Shown here: positions 23,510 to 39,470 of the stretch, piece after piece | Numbering within the stretch: the first letter of the stretch is position 1 | How the letters are laid out: each line of letters opens with the position of its first letter | Assembly: GCF_023278565.1 (NCBI RefSeq) | Contig: NC_064673.1 | Coordinates: 3,844,001-3,908,000 of the forward strand | Direction: 5' to 3' | DNA length: 64,000 nt | Source of the DNA: Colletotrichum lupini | Taxonomy: Eukaryota; Ascomycota; Sordariomycetes; Glomerellales; Glomerellaceae | Position numbers and translations under genes: made by a program | The notes under the pieces: model-generated | Databases searched by the model: none | What the model was told of the DNA's origin: nothing | The model's input: the letters and a program-made list of their open reading frames with translations, nothing else

Positions 23510-26500
23510 GTTGGGCGTGTGTGTAAGGTGTGGGTGTTGGAAGGGTGGAGTTTTGCTGGATATAGTTTAGGAATAGGGTAAAAGGCGATTGTTTGGAGCC
23601 TCGAAATGTTTTGGTTTATCAAGATCGCTCAAGATCGAGTATGTGAGTGGGATATTGAATGGAATGGTGAGAAGAAAAGCCTGTGATCAAAGGGGGGAAC
23701 AGGTTGTCTTTATAATCTGAGCGTGTCGCCTTCACGAGAAGGACCACGACGATGTAATGGACGGCGAGTGTGTCTGGGAAGGCACCATGGGATGGCCTTG
23801 ACGTGTGAAAGGCTCATTTACAGTGGGGGCATCGGCTGGAAGGGGAAAGCATGAAGGAGTGGAGGGGGACCCATGCAATAGGTACGTCGTCCATGACGGG
23901 ACGTAAGGATGAGGAAAGGTCATCTCAGGTACTTCTGTGTGGTGCATCGCACATAAAGGTACATCGGGCGCCGGGAGGGCAGGTACGTATCGCCCATGTA
24001 CTCCTTTATCCCACGCTGAGATCATCACGTACCCGGAGTACTGGGTACATCTGGGCGGGCTCCCACCAAAAGACCTTAGAGAGTCTGTGTCAATGGTCAA
24101 GGACTGCCCCCAGAGCAATGACATAACGCCGCATCCCCCTTCAACCCCAGCCATGCCATCATCCCCAGTATTTCCTGGCCTTGCAGCAAATAGACAAGCC
24201 AGCTTTCTTGCGTCCATCCCGTCACCTCGTCCACAAGGCTCCGCTTCATTGAAACGGGGTCGGCGCCGCCTTAGCTCTCTGGCTACCGCCCCTTGAGCCA
24301 ACGAACATGCAGCATTTCGTCAACAAGTACGGAGAACATCCTACAGTCTCCACTGAGGGGTGATTGCAGAAGGGGGCGTGCCGTCAGAGGAAAACACTAT
24401 GGAGAAAGCAACAATGGGCGCAGTCCAAAGTGATGCAACTGCTGAGAGGGGACAAGGGTACGGAGTGTGGTCCATGGAGGGGTCGCAGACTCGCTGCCCC
24501 TCGGCCAGGCTGGGTTGGACTTGGAATGGATGCCGATTGTGGATGAATGGGGGAAAGGCCTTGAGGCACAGGAAAATCAAGAGGAGAAAGGATGTCCGTG
24601 GTTTGCATCCTTCGCCAATCATCATGAGCTCTTTGTCGGTTGCCTTTATCCCTCTACCATTGTTGAGTGTTCACTTAATACCTGTTGGTTTGCAGATAGA
24701 CGGCAGAGACATCTCGGCGTCAGCCACGCCGGCCTGATGACTGTGTCTACATCGCATGTGAGGAATCATCTTGTATTAGCACATGCCTTGCCTTCAAAGT
24801 TGCTCCTGAAAAGCTTCTCTGCTGTCTTCGCTTCTGGCTGGTGGGAAGTTATCGGCTCTCATGCCCGTCAGACAACGATAGAACAGGAAGCTCCACTGAA
24901 TCTGGAAAGGACAGTAGAGTAACAGGTGATGGCAGCCCGGAGAGGCGAGTACCTAAGATACGCAGTAAGGCCCGAAACGGTCATCCGTGGCCCTTCACCA
25001 GCATCACATGTGCTTGGAAGTTCAAGGAATAGGTGTGCCTAGGCCTGCTTGTGGTGCTGAGTGTGTATGTCTGCAGGAAACACACACAATGAGGCTTTTT
25101 GGTGCCCTGGTGTTCCGGTGCCTTAGCATTCGTTGTATCGCTTCGCAATAGGGTAGCCGAGACATTGATGCTGGCTGGTCCTGAATACTAGGTACTGTGG
25201 CCTATCCACGGAGAATACCGTACGCCCGCTGTACTACGTATGGAACCGAACCCCCAGAATCCCTCCATCTCTTGAGAGGTTGTGGTGGATGGACGGGTAC
25301 GTGGACAAATGGATGGATTTCCCTGCCGGTTCCGTCCGGCCTGGAACCGCAGGGACCCTGAATTGTCAACAGCAAGGTAGTCGACTCGGGACATGTGGCT
25401 GGCCGCGGCAACGATCTAATGTGCTATGAAAAGAATTGGTGTTGCCGTTGGCAATAGCTATGGACATCGAACATTGCGCGTGGACTTGGCCGATGCGGCA
25501 GGTGTATCGAGAAGTAACAACACCGGTGTATCCAGCATCCGAAAGGGTTGCCAAGGAGGGGTACGGAGTAGTTTGGAAGAGGCATTTCTTCCCTTGTCGT
25601 AACATCTCGGATCGCAAATCGAAATCGTGGATCAGTAACCTGCTACCGACAAGTCGCACTACGTTTTGCCAGGGGCTGGTGCCTCCATGGCCTGTTCCTG
25701 AATTTCGCCGCGCCGCCTCACGATGAATGGTCCAACGGCCCGCCGAGAGGGCCGAGGAACCGTGGAAATTGGAGAATGCATAGATTTGTTAGAGTGCATT
25801 CGCAGGATTCGTGGCAGATGAAAGGGCCAGGCTGCCACTCGGCGCAAGTAAGTTGGCTCAGCGCTATGCAATACCACGTCCGATAATCAACCGGAGACTC
25901 GTCAGAGAGTTAGATGAAGGCGGCATTGCTTCGATCGTGAGAGTTGGATGTAGATCAGTGGTCGAATCAGAAGACGGCATCTGGGGCCCCATCCTGGGTG
26001 GGCTTGATCATTGATGGCCCCTCCTTCTGTTCTTTTGGCGTGCCCCGCGGCTTGTGCTGGCGAAATGTGCGAACTCAGACTCAGCCATGAAACGGGACGG
26101 ATTACCGTGGAATCTGGAGCTTGAGGGATAAATTACGGCGGCGGCTGTTCTTCCTCGTCAGGCCTGTCCGCCTGGGAGACCCTTGCCTGGAATGCAGGCC
26201 ACAAACGCGGGACTGCGATTCGTGGAGGTGTCGACATGGCGCCACTTTGGGGTTTGTCGTCGCCGCGCCCAGGCGATTGGGATCCGCAATTTCTCGCTTT
26301 GTTGACGCCGACGGTGACCAACAGGGCCAAGTGCAGCGGAAATTCGGAGAGATGGCCAGCGTGTTTGTAGGGACCTTCGTACGGTGGCGGCAACTCTGTT
26401 GGGTTTTGTGGTTTGCAGGCCGGAGGCTGTGGGGTGCCAGAAGGAGGACTGCGGCTCATCAGGACCAGTCATGGCTGGAGAATCCGAGAGCGATAAGACG

Positions 26501-27660
26501 ACAAGAAGTGGAAATTCCGGGCCTCAGCTCAGGCGGCGTTGGTATGCTTCGACTGCTTTTGGCCCGAAGATATGGGGCTTCATCGGCCAATACGGTCCGC
26601 CTCGTGAAGGTAGCCCCGTGGTGATGGTTGGACCAGTTCGTATTGTACGGAAGGTGATGGATGGTGCATTTTGCGGACCAGAACCAGAACCGGCGATGCT
26701 TGGGCCCAAGGTTTGGAAGGAGAATGCGGTACGGCGGAGGCGCTAGGTACGTACCTCTTTGCTCTCCCCGTGTCCCCGTGTATTCCTCAGGCTGTTGGAG
26801 CCCTCCACAGCCCACAGTTGCCGACGAACACCTGCATGAAGGGTGCAACCTCTTGCGCGAAAAAGGGACATCAAGACAAGACGCAGGCGGGACATTTGGG
26901 AAGTGAGATTCTGCCTGCGATCCCGAACGCGAGTCTGGATTTGTTGACCTTGGTGAGGATGATTCGTCAACGGGAGAAAGCCGTGTTCCAAGGGCTCAGC
27001 TTCGATTGCCCATCGCTTCTCGCTTGCTTTCCTTCCCTGCCTGTGTAGTAGGTATGCTCGGCATGTAATGACTCTTCACTATGATCCTGTTGTCTGCTTG
27101 CCGCCTTGGTGATGCCTGGATGAAGTAATCGAGCTGAGCAGTCGATATGGATAGCTGAGTGGATTAGGCCGAGTTGAGCCCCGATAGTCGAATGTGGTTA
27201 TGCTCATGTTGTGTCACCAAACTGGAGCACGTTGCGTGTGTGTTGAATGCCGTGGAATGACACTTCACGATGATGTCTTGCGGTTGTGGCTGTCTGAACC
27301 TGGGATTGCTTGAGAGGGTCCGTCGTGTAGAGGCGAGAGACATCCGGAATCTGCTGGAACATGTACTTCTCCACGTTGTGTCAACCAGAAGATACCTCCA
27401 CCCGGGCCCAGCATCGTGTTTCTGGTGGGGGTCGTCTCCGTTTCTGGTCTCCAAAGAAAACGGCCCTGCCCCCAGTATTCCTTCTCCTCAATGGCGCAAC
27501 TATGAAATTACCTCTGTGTCTGGACTCGGGAAAGAACAGAAGACAGACGGCTGACATTGGGTCCCGTATGGAGATGGCACTTGCCCACTCGAGTCGACGA
27601 GCAAATCGGCGAATCATCGACAGATATCACAACTGCTCCTTCCTCGAGGTTCGAGAGTCT

Positions 27661-27730
27661 GAGGTACACCCTTCGGTACCTCCTTCTTCTCTTTGTACCT
27701 CGAGTAAGGTACCTGAAGAGGGTACTTACT
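27661..27730. repeat. Cluster of GGTAC/GTACC steps
   Basis: Within 70 bases there are six GGTAC or GTACC occurrences, including two GGTACC palindromes. Similar clusters occur upstream of the kinase gene. The function is unknown. Confidence 0.4.
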
Positions 27731-30700
27731 TGGCTCTTGCCCCCCGCTCCTTGTTCCTTCCCTTCATCCTCTCAAACGGTGGGTCCCTTATCTGTGGAGA
27801 CGCTTATCCGTCTTGCCCAAGGAAACCACGGCACTCCCGACACTTCCGTTTGCGGTCTGCGGTATCTGGCGCAGCTCTGGCCCGAAATCCCCCGCCCACG
27901 CCCGTCTCAAACTCTCGCTGATTCCGTCTCTCCGCCGGCCTGGTGCCCACTGTCACCGACCATGTTTCCCATGTCTTCGGCATCGCAAGCCGCCAGATAA
28001 CAGTGTTGCGACTCTCGCTTTTGTCCTAACCAGAGGTATCACATGGAGTTGGCATAAATCCAATCATCATTCCTTTGGCTGACTGTACAGGTAGGAAGCA
28101 TCCTTCGGTCGCGTTGCAGACTGCGTCCGGCTAAGCAACCACCACATCCGATGCTGTGTACCGAACACACAAGATGCCGGCATACCCTCTATAATACTGG
28201 TGCATGCGCTCCTCCAACAGGATGCCGGTCCTCCTCTCTGTACTCGCGACACTATGCAAATTACCTGTCAACGTTACAGACTTTGGCTTCCCGGCGGGAC
28301 CAGCCACAGGAGCACCCAATAGCTTTCGATGCTGTAGTGATACACTCCACGAAACGAGCAACACAGGTCAGGTTGCACTTGATTTATGAGGCTCGAAGCA
28401 AGATATTCCTCTTCTCAGCAATGTTGAACAGCTAGCTTAGCCCTAGTAGTCTTCCAGTGGCTGCGTACTGTGTACAGCGAACCATCTCAACACCACAGGG
28501 CAGCGAGCGTCTGGCGGCCGGAGGCGCCCATATCATCTTTCATATACCTCCAATTCTCGCTGCCAAATAACTCCCTCGGCTGAAGGCTGGTGTTGTCAAC
28601 ATCATTTTCCAACTGCTGTGCTCTGCTTCAGTCCCTCGTGGCCTCTACTAACGCAGCACGCCCGGGTTAACGCACCACAGGTACGCCAACCCCGAACCAC
28701 GGCGGCTGCTACTCTGCCACGGCGTTTCTCGCTATCCTTTTTCGGTCAGGTCCAGCAATTTGGGACAGTGAAAGCGAAGCCTAGGAACAGGCACATTTCA
28801 ATCGTCAAAGTGTATTGTCGTCATCGCTTGCTTTGGCTTCCAAATCATGTGCCAACCACCCGGATACAGGTGCTAGAGACCATTGAGTTCGCATTCATGT
28901 CACAGAATGTGCCGGCCCATGGCTTCTCCCGCCCGATGGCCTCCGATTACATCGAGGCTCGATCATCACCGTCATTGCCTTGACAGGCAGTCCCCATGCT
29001 GATCAGCGCAAGGGATCCCCCCTCTGCTCAAGTAGCCTCAGCGACCGCGGGGACTACAGCTCGGACGTCCGTCTGAAGACTTAAAATGCATGCTGCGTTT
29101 GTTGGGCGTTGTTGTGCATTGCATGGCGCCGCACGGCATGTCTGTCACCAACCGTCCCATGCGTCGACAGTGTAGCAAAAGAAACCTCGCAAACATCTTA
29201 AGGGACGGAATGACGTCGATGTATCGCTCCAGCAAATCGAATATGATCTCAACGGTCCAAGAAAGATTGAGTCTATACCACTTTGGATGTTTGGCTATGT
29301 ATCACATTAGATACTACAGCAGTCGCGTTACAGCTTACCAGACGTTATCCTACCATCGTGTACTACTTCAACTGTGCGCTCAAGCAAATCGGCCAGCCAG
29401 TCGATGTACTCCATTTCGAAATAAGCCACCATTGCACAGCAAACCCGCGGGGCACATCTGTGTCCTGCGAGAGAGCGTGCCTTGATAACGCCTGGAATTA
29501 ATTATCCTACTGGATGGATTGGGCGCCTCAATCCTGGCCCATCTCACGATGTTGCGCTAGTCACAACTTGAAAGTGCCAGTAGTCATTAAGGGAAACCCC
29601 AGTAATCCCACTATCACATACGTAGTGTACGTATCCGTACATACGAAAAGCAAAGTCTCTTGAGGACTCCATTGCGGCGGAGCCAGGCACATTCGCCAAT
29701 TGGCTAGGGATTGAGGAGACTCCTTGAGAAAACGGCATGCAGACACTTTTACGCTTTCTGACTGGACAAGGAGTACAATCAGCAACCCAAGGAACTCAGT
29801 CCGACTGCGAATGTCCTCACTCTTTAGACTTGGGTCTTGGCATGCGTCATTGCTGTGGCTTTTCTATGCGTTCACGCCCGCTAGTCCATGTCAAGCCCGC
29901 GGACCCTTTTCCCACCAAGACGCTTCTTTGCAACATGACTGGCTACTGGCTTTGCCCGCCATTCTGCACCAGGTAAACCTAGGCATCAAGGGTCTTGTTA
30001 GCCTTTTGCGAGTCGCAGGTACTCAGGATAAGGGCCCCTCAGGGTGTGCGATTAGTTCGGAGACCCTGGTCCTGGCTGGCGCCCGTTGCAGCTTGTACTT
30101 TACACATTCACGATGCGCCAAGTTGAGGTTTGTCAGAAACTCAATGGACCCGTCATCCCTTCGACGATGGTCGGCTACGACAGATGGGGCTCTGGCGATT
30201 TAGTCGAGTTATCGCTCGCAAGAGCACGTCATTCCACCTCGCTAGAAAACAAACCCGGTGCTCAACTGTCGTGAGTCTTTTCGAAATTCGGACTCGATTG
30301 CCGGGCTTTTCTCCTTGGGCTTGAGTCGTAATTTGACCATGTTTTGCAACAGTTGCTCACCACATGCCGCATGGTAGCACCACAGACGTTCAAGTTCCAA
30401 CAGATCGATCGTCCAGCTTGGGAGGAGATATTCAGGACCAACTGCCTTTCCGGATCTCGAATCCCATCGCTACATCTGTACATCTCTCGGCTACAGCGTC
30501 TATCCCACAAGATAAACGGTGGTCATAGCAATGCTTGAGTCGTTGACGGCCCGCTAGTGGACAACCCCAGATGATCCCAAAGGTGGTGATGGATCAACGG
30601 ATGGTCGTTGTGGATGGTCAGCTCCACGTGAGGATAACAAGAGATCAAGCGATGCACGAGATGAGACTGGTGTGGACTACGCGTTTGGCGCGGCCACCAT

Positions 30701-32688
30701 GGACGGTTGCGGCGGTTGGGCACATGCACCTGGATCGACCCCTATCTCACGCATCGCATTGTCGTTGGAAGTCCATGGCAAGATGACACTATTCATAAAG
30801 GTCCACGTGCTGGTTTCTACCCGATTGCGAGATTTTTTGTCAGCCTCACATCGTCCCGAGGCTTGCCACCGTTCAGAAGCAGATCAGGCCTTCAAAGCAT
30901 TGCCGCGCACATCATCTCAGCTTCAGTCGTCCTCATGCAGGTAGGCACATGGAAAGGCACATGAGACTTCATCAAGATGGACTTTATCCGGCGACTTCAT
31001 TTCCCAGGACGCAGGTCCATCACGTTGCCAAACGCAACCATCCACTGCAAGGTTGGCTTGGACGGCCCGATACCAACAACAAACGCCAATCTCTCTCCTC
31101 CGGGCAGCGGGATATTTTCCGTCACAGGCAACTCTAAAATCTGGAAATAGCTCAACACACTCCCATCGTCGGCGGCCTCACCTGCCTTTCACCCGGCGGA
31201 AAATCCCACTGCACCTCAGCGCTTACCGCCCAGATGGGCGTGGACTGACTCGGTTACCTTCTCACTCCTACCCCGTGAAATGCTACGGATGTTTATCGGT
31301 ACTTTAGGTCACATATGTATGTTCTCCATGGGGTTGACTATGCACGTTGACCAAAAAAGACAGAAAAAGTCGCCCGGGCAGCACCGCATCACGTTCCCGA
31401 AGTGGGGCCGATTTTCTCCGATCCGCACAAAGTTTCAACATCGGTGTCTTCTGTTCAATGTTCTCATTTGGCCATTTCAACTGCCACTCGCTAGATGTAT
31501 TCAGCTGCTTTCCGATATTTGCCCTCGGCCGACAAGGTGGGATTTGAGACATACCTAGGCTTTCTGATGCCACAAATATCGGCACCCATCTTTTCTATCA
31601 AGCTTGTGGCCGTTGATGCACAAACACCATATGGAACTTGGCTTGTGAGAGTGCAAGACCTTTCAGCCTCTGGCTGCCTCCGGCTGCCCGGGTCCTTCGC
31701 CTTCACAGAATTTACTACCTTTTGCTGCACTGGGTTACTGGTTAAGGGTGTGCTACAAGTTGACTGCGGCTAGAGCGCCTTTTGCAAAAAAGTAAATTCG
31801 AGCTGGCATCAGCAACCTGGTGGTGCAATCCTGTAGACGGGCGATTGACGGCTAGCCATCGGCGGCGGTCGGCTAGGCGGCAGGGCAAGACACCCTTGGC
31901 GGGACGGCATCCGTGGACCATCACGGTAGTAGGCCAAGAGGCGGAGAACGACCAGTCCGAAATATGTTCGGCACCGTCCTCAACATCGGCTTACCACGGG
32001 ATCATTCGTGATCTGTCCATTCAAATGCGCTTCTAGTTCAGTCACAGCCAACGGCCGTAGACGATATCTTTGGGGACCCGGTGTGTCAAGAATACGGTTG
32101 GCGGCGGTCTACCTCTCAAAAAACGCAGCCCGCCGTCGATCGATTCGCGTCGGGAGTTTACACGGTAGGACTCTATGCAGTTCAGAAAAAGCCGAGAACT
32201 GAGCGGTTCAATTCGCCGGTGGCGAGACGCAGCAGACGCGGTGCCTTTTTCGCTGACCCAGCTTGCCAGCCAAGTCGCTGGTCAGAGCCATGTCGGCCAT
32301 GCGCGCGTGTTATGCACCGACACCGCACCTCCCTCCCGTGCCTCTCTGGGCGGGTGCAGATGCGAAGACACGTCTTGAAGTCGAGTGAAAGCACATCTCC
32401 ACACTGCATTTGCCTCTGCGGGGAACAATCGGTACAGAGAGGTGCTCCCCGAGTCCCCAGACCAACCAGCGGAGCACGCCTTTTTGGTTTTGAGGAGAGG
32501 GAGGGAGGGGCTGCTATCTGTACCCGCAAAGATAGTGAAGGCGTTCGTGGAGCAGGGAGATAAACGTGTGCCCGACGAATTCTGTGCGGGTTCCCACAGC
32601 TGAGTAGACACACTTTTCTACGTAGAGAATCCGCCGTGGAGCATGCGCCGTCCGCTCTGATCCTTGCCCCGTCTGCTCGCAGCTAGAA

Positions 32689-33600
32689 TTATGGGTCATC
32701 GGGGATTCGTATCGTGCTAGAAAACCCCCCAGCGTCTACAACACACACGCCGTTGTGGAGTTTCTCTACGGATACATGAGTAGGCGAAGAAGCGGCTACC
32801 TTGGCCGCTACGAATCGTCTGGGTTGAACGTTGATCCAGAGTCGAGATGGAGACCTCGCTGAGGGTCCATCCACATCGTGAACACCCTCACGGAGGGGCC
32901 CACGAGAGGATGCGGTCCAAAGAGGAGTCTGGACGTTCGAGACCTGACGATCGCAGTCTATTTCTCCATTGTGATTGATACCGCAGCCCAGTAGTCTGGA
33001 GGGGAGTATGAACTCCTTCATTGGGGCAAGTTCCCTGACGATCCCGTGGGAATTCTGGGTTCTCGTCAGATCATGGTCCTCTGAAGTTCCGAATCGCGAT
33101 TGGTTATCTTTTCCAAAGGAGTCTCTTTATTGTTGTGACCTTACAGCCCTTAACCCGTGCAGGTGGACTAGCGATAGGGCCACAATCATGGCTTTCCAGT
33201 CGTGGGTTGAGCCCTGGGTTACAAGTTTGATATGCTCGTCTTCAACATCCGCATGGCACTCAGTCATCAACATTATGGCCACATCCCGAAGAAGAGTTTC
33301 CACAAAGTCATCATCGTCGTAGACGATTGCGTTTTCCTTCATAATGGCACCTTCCGCTCCCCACATGGCGCCATGAGACGTCGTCGAGAGTACGCAGTAT
33401 GTCTTGCGGGCTGGATGCCCGCCTCCGACTTCGAGTATAATAAGTACCCGCAATCAATGAGTATATGAAACCCATAGCCATCTGGCGTTCTGGGACCGTC
33501 GTTTCTCTCGTACTCTGCGACGATCATCCCTTCCCATAAGTACACCTGCCGACACCGACTGAAAAGTGTCCGTGTAGACTCAGGGACAAGATCATGGCGT
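32689..33600 (-). pseudogene. Possible gene relic or unannotated ORFan
   Basis: Three minus-strand segments have amino-acid composition more like protein than their surroundings. About 33600..33420 reads DLPKRHDLVPESTRTLF and onward into a Tyr/Trp-rich stretch; 33453..33127 includes IVYDDDDFVETLLRD; 33021..32689 begins MKEFILPSRLLGCG. A GTAAGG donor after the residues HGLRA (33145..33140) and an acceptor near 33080 would join the last two segments in frame. The first two segments are in different frames and in-frame stops lie further upstream, so the gene, if real, is broken or has introns I cannot resolve. No family is recognised. It could be chance. Confidence 0.22.
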
Positions 33601-35441
33601 TTGGGTAAATCTTTCCAAGCGACGTCTTTTTAAAGATCGTACTATCTCCCATTTCGGTCCGCTGGTCTCATATTCATTAGTGATGCAACTTGGGATGGAG
33701 GATAGTGAGAGCTTGTAAAGCGCTGCTTTACCGATCAAGAACGGCACCCCCTACTGCCCACTATCCACAACATCATGATGAGATGTGTGGTTGTTCAAGG
33801 GACCACCTCCAGAGTCTTGGTCCGACAATGCACGACTGCGGCGTGTGAAGTTCGACCTTCGCGTCTACCACATGCTTATATCCAGTCGACTAGCCATAGG
33901 TCTGATTCCATGTATCGAAAGCCTGATATCCCAGCCAAGGCAGAGAGCTATAAACTGACGCGTTTAGGGCTAAGAAACTGTTGCGTTGCTCGTGAACAGC
34001 GCGTAAGTTGCGCCTTATACCGAGACATCAGCGCATCCAGACGCGTCCGGGGCTCACTTCCGTGATCACATGGCTCTTCATCACCTCTGACTATCTTGAA
34101 AAGGTTGAGATCTAGGCTTCTGAGTTCTCCCTGGGCACTACAGAATCAGGCTCTGCAGGAAATATTCGCGCTTAGACTTGGGGGCAACTCGTGACGGGAG
34201 TGATACACTGTGCGTGAGATAGTTCGTCGACATTGACCAGACACTCTCTACTGATTCTTTGGTTCGCAAGTATATCAGAAAATGGTCAAGGAAATCAAGT
34301 CACTAGTAGGTTCGCAGCGGAGGAGAAAATGTGTCCTGTACTGTTTATGTCTCTGCCCGCTACGAGAACATATGAAAGGGCGCTATCTACTGACCAAACA
34401 GTTAATGAAAGAGAGCCCTTTTCAAAGAGGAGTCTAAGTGACAGCAGATGAGTAGATTGTGGTCTCGATAAGAGGTTTGGAACAAGACTAGAGATTCCAC
34501 CATGACCAAAGGCCGATTTCTTTTGATACATGAAAGCACGGATACAACGTAAAGAACCCAACACAGAACTCGGTATACCTCCAGCCCGAAGACTTCACTT
34601 TGAAATGGCAAGGATTCCAGCCATCAATGGGGAAACAATACGAGTCTGGCATTAGCCTCTTCACTCCAGCCCCGGCGTTTTCCCTTCCACCCAACCTAGG
34701 ACTTCATGTTTAGAAACTCAGCAAAGTTAGCATAAGCTCGAAGGGTCGACTCACTTCGTAAGTAAGCAGTTGTGACAATTTCATGATAGGTGTGTCTTGT
34801 AGAATAGATGCCTGTGGTTTAATATACGCTGACAAGATGATTCAGATTCTGTGACACACCTGACATGGATACTTCGAATGAACCGACGCCATACTCGCTA
34901 CTCATATTCCGGAATGCATCTAATTGCACTCCTGTTCCGTTCCTGCATACTAGGTCAAGAGGATCTCGGTGCAATAAAACGCTTCCCCATGACTTATCCG
35001 CTGCTAAGTACTGAAACTTTGAGACATTTATCATAAAACTAGGATCACCGAGGTCTCAGATACCAAAGATCGGAAGCTGGATTCCTTCAAGACTGAACCC
35101 CAGAGTCAGCAAAGGCGGACATCGAATGTAAAATACCAATGTTCAAGGGGAAAAGTGCATGTCTTTCTTGCGTGGATGCTCCTTGTCCTCCCAAAAAAGA
35201 AACTAAGAAAAAGTCTAGATGTCGTCTTTGCACCTTTGAGATATTCCTTTGCGTCGTGCATTCTATACACAGGAGAGTGCGAGTAGCAAGCAATACCACG
35301 AGTACAACGTAGACTCAGGTGTGGACAAGATTTCTTCATTTTTGTATGCTGCTGGCTTCATCGGGGCGTGAACCGCTCTTCACGCCACCCCTTCTCTTTC
35401 CAATTTTATAAAACTACCAAAGGACAAAGGAACATTATTCA

Positions 35442-37291
<1,850 letters not shown>

Positions 37292-39470
37292 TTTGGGCGG
37301 TATGGAGTGTAGTCGATAGAAGCTAGAGATTGGACGATGGTGATCTTTGGAGGAAGAGAACGTTAGCAATGGGATTCTATGGGCATGTGTGCAGGAGTGG
37401 TGATGGGAAGTGTACCTCTTGGGTATCGAATTGACCAAGTGAAGGTATATAGAGATCAGGCTAAAAACAAGAAAAGGAGGTATGTAAGAAGTCAGGTTAG
37501 GTAAAAGGTGTGTGTGTGTGTGTGTGTTGTCGTGGACTGACTATGACAGTGGGAAGAGCAGGACGGGGAGAGTTGCGGCGGTGCTACTGGGACCTAAGCA
37601 ACCGTGGAAGTGAAAGTGGGATGGTTGGATGGGTGCGGCGTTCAGAGCTTGGGAGCAGCCAATGGGAGGGCTCAACTCGAGGTGGCATGTCTGGCGTGGA
37701 GGGGTAATTGCGTACAAAAACACTGCTGGAACGCGGGGCATGGCACGCTGTATTCGCACCGAGTGACAGTGGAGGGCCTGGGAAGCGGAAGCAAAAGCAC
37801 TAACCTTGGGGGGAGGAGAAATGACGCCAGGTGAATTACCTAAGCGTACTAATGTACCTCAAATACCTAACAGAGATTCTGCAAGTGGAAGAGAGCTACC
37901 TAAGGTACACGGAAGCTCAGTAAGGCAAGTGCAGGGGATGAGGTAGACAGATGGGGGTATCAATGTTGGTAGGTTAGAGAAGATGGGAAAATGCAAGGCA
38001 GAGGGAGAGCAAAGAGGGAAAAGGGACAAGAGCAAGAGGATAAGCAATGTGGGAGGGCTGCGCTTTAGAAGAAATTGGAACACGAGACGACGATACCTCT
38101 CACAAGTTCACCCTTCACTTACGGATATTGTCAAGGCCGTCGGATATCTCTCACGAGCTGTGGTAACTTACCTCGAGAGAAGTGGGCTGGGAACCGGGTC
38201 CCGTCGCTATTGTTGAGTGAATTGGTGAGGTCCTCGCCCAAGTTTCTCCGTCATCGTCCACCGTCATACCCCCTGCCCCGCCGTGCCCCCCGCCGGCGTC
38301 GCTGTGACAGCCCCGAAGCAGAACGAAGCTTACCTAAACACACGATGCCATGCTCCGTACCTCGCACTTCCCTCGTCTCGACGGTCTCCCAGCCATCCAC
38401 TAACACCTATCGCCATCTTCCATCCACAATCTCAGCCAACCGTACCAATTGACGCTCCTCTTTCTTATCTGCTATATCCGACAGCCGATTACTCATGGCG
38501 GATGCATTGAAGCTACCTTAATAACCCCCCATCCAAACCCCCCACCAACCAAGTCCCGCGGACAAGTTCATTTTTTTCGGCCCTTGAACTGGAGCTTTAG
38601 TGTACCTGCCTGCTCCCCGGGATAATGAGATATTTTGTCTTCGGGGCAATTCCGTCCGGGGGGATACTTGAGGCTGTTCATGGAGCACATAAACTCGGCC
38701 TCCGACCCCCTGCGGCGACAAAATGTGCAACCTGGAAATCCATTGACTTCCTCAAGCAGCTCAGTTGAGGCTGGCATGCCGCAGAACATCGTGAACCTTG
38801 AGACGACAGGTCTTGAAGCGGTCACTCCGATATGGTGGGCCCTGCGCTGACTAACTCCCGCTACATCCCGTCCCAGTAGATCCGACGTCCGATCTCTTTT
38901 GTCAGACACCACCATTGACGTCCCGGCCCGATTCCGTCCTCTATCCCCAGGCGGGGATTTGTCAACATGTACAAATTCCAACTTTGCAACTTACATTCCT
39001 TAGCACCTTAGCTTAGAGGCCTATGAGTTGGAGATGCCACCAAGGATTGAGGGTGCATCACTACCATGCCGAGCTGGACGGTGCAGAAAGAGATGCCCGT
39101 GAATGATGATGCTGAGAGCTGATTCGTCTGTCTGTCTGCTCAATGATCTGTGCCTATCTACATTTCCTTTTCCCCAAAAGGCGTCATCATGCCCATTCCA
39201 AAACGCCGTACAAAGACGAAGATGCAAAGCTGTTTGTTGTCGAGTGCGCGTGCGCACTCAATGTGCCCCCGACCATTCCCTGTCGAGTTGCTTTGCTGTA
39301 AGCTTAGCTTAAGCTAAACCCTTGAATCACCAAGCCCACTCCACACAATATCATGCTTCGCTTTCTTTCTAGCCCTGCCCTGCTCTGCCCCTTTGCCGAG
39401 CCTGCTTCCTCCCCAATTCTATTCTTCAAGCATGCTCAACTCGTCCATTGACTCGTCGTGCTAAAGCCGC
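37292..39470. other. Intergenic region between isomerase and kinase genes
   Basis: The left part should carry the isomerase promoter and 5' leader; it contains a (GT)10 tract and several TACCT/AGGTA steps around 37838..37905. The right part should hold the kinase 3' untranslated region. Frames of up to 137 codons (minus, 38568..38981) have no recognisable domain and conflict with frames on the other strand. Confidence 0.5.
37508..37527. repeat. (GT)10 microsatellite
   Basis: A perfect run of ten GT units lies about 220 bases upstream of the glucose-6-phosphate isomerase start codon. Confidence 0.9.

Larger units (their letters stand above)
23510..35441. other. 12-kb gene-poor region
   Basis: Between two conserved minus-strand genes lies almost 12 kb with no gene I can support, in a locus where other gaps are mostly 0.5-3.5 kb. 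Open frames up to about 189 codons occur on both strands but overlap antisense to one another, lack domains and cannot be joined into longer products. I see no tRNA-like structure, no reverse transcriptase or transposase motif, and no long direct or inverted repeat. Local features are clusters of GGTACC/GTACCT steps (27661..27730) and copies of TACGGAGTA (25562). One stretch on the minus strand around 32689..33600 looks more coding-like and is listed separately. The region could hold long noncoding RNAs, regulatory DNA or decayed genes. Confidence 0.5.

Noticed and set aside
23732..24301. 189-codon minus-strand frame upstream of the mannitol dehydrogenase
   Set aside because: No domain, Pro/Gly/Arg-rich, overlaps opposing frames of similar length; more likely noncoding DNA with few stops.
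27361..27921. 186-codon plus-strand frame in the gene-poor region
   Set aside because: No family features and overlaps another plus-strand frame; its composition resembles translated noncoding DNA.
32081..32613. Overlapping 160- and 143-codon frames on opposite strands
   Set aside because: Both are Arg/Ser/Cys-rich and mutually antisense, so neither is persuasive.
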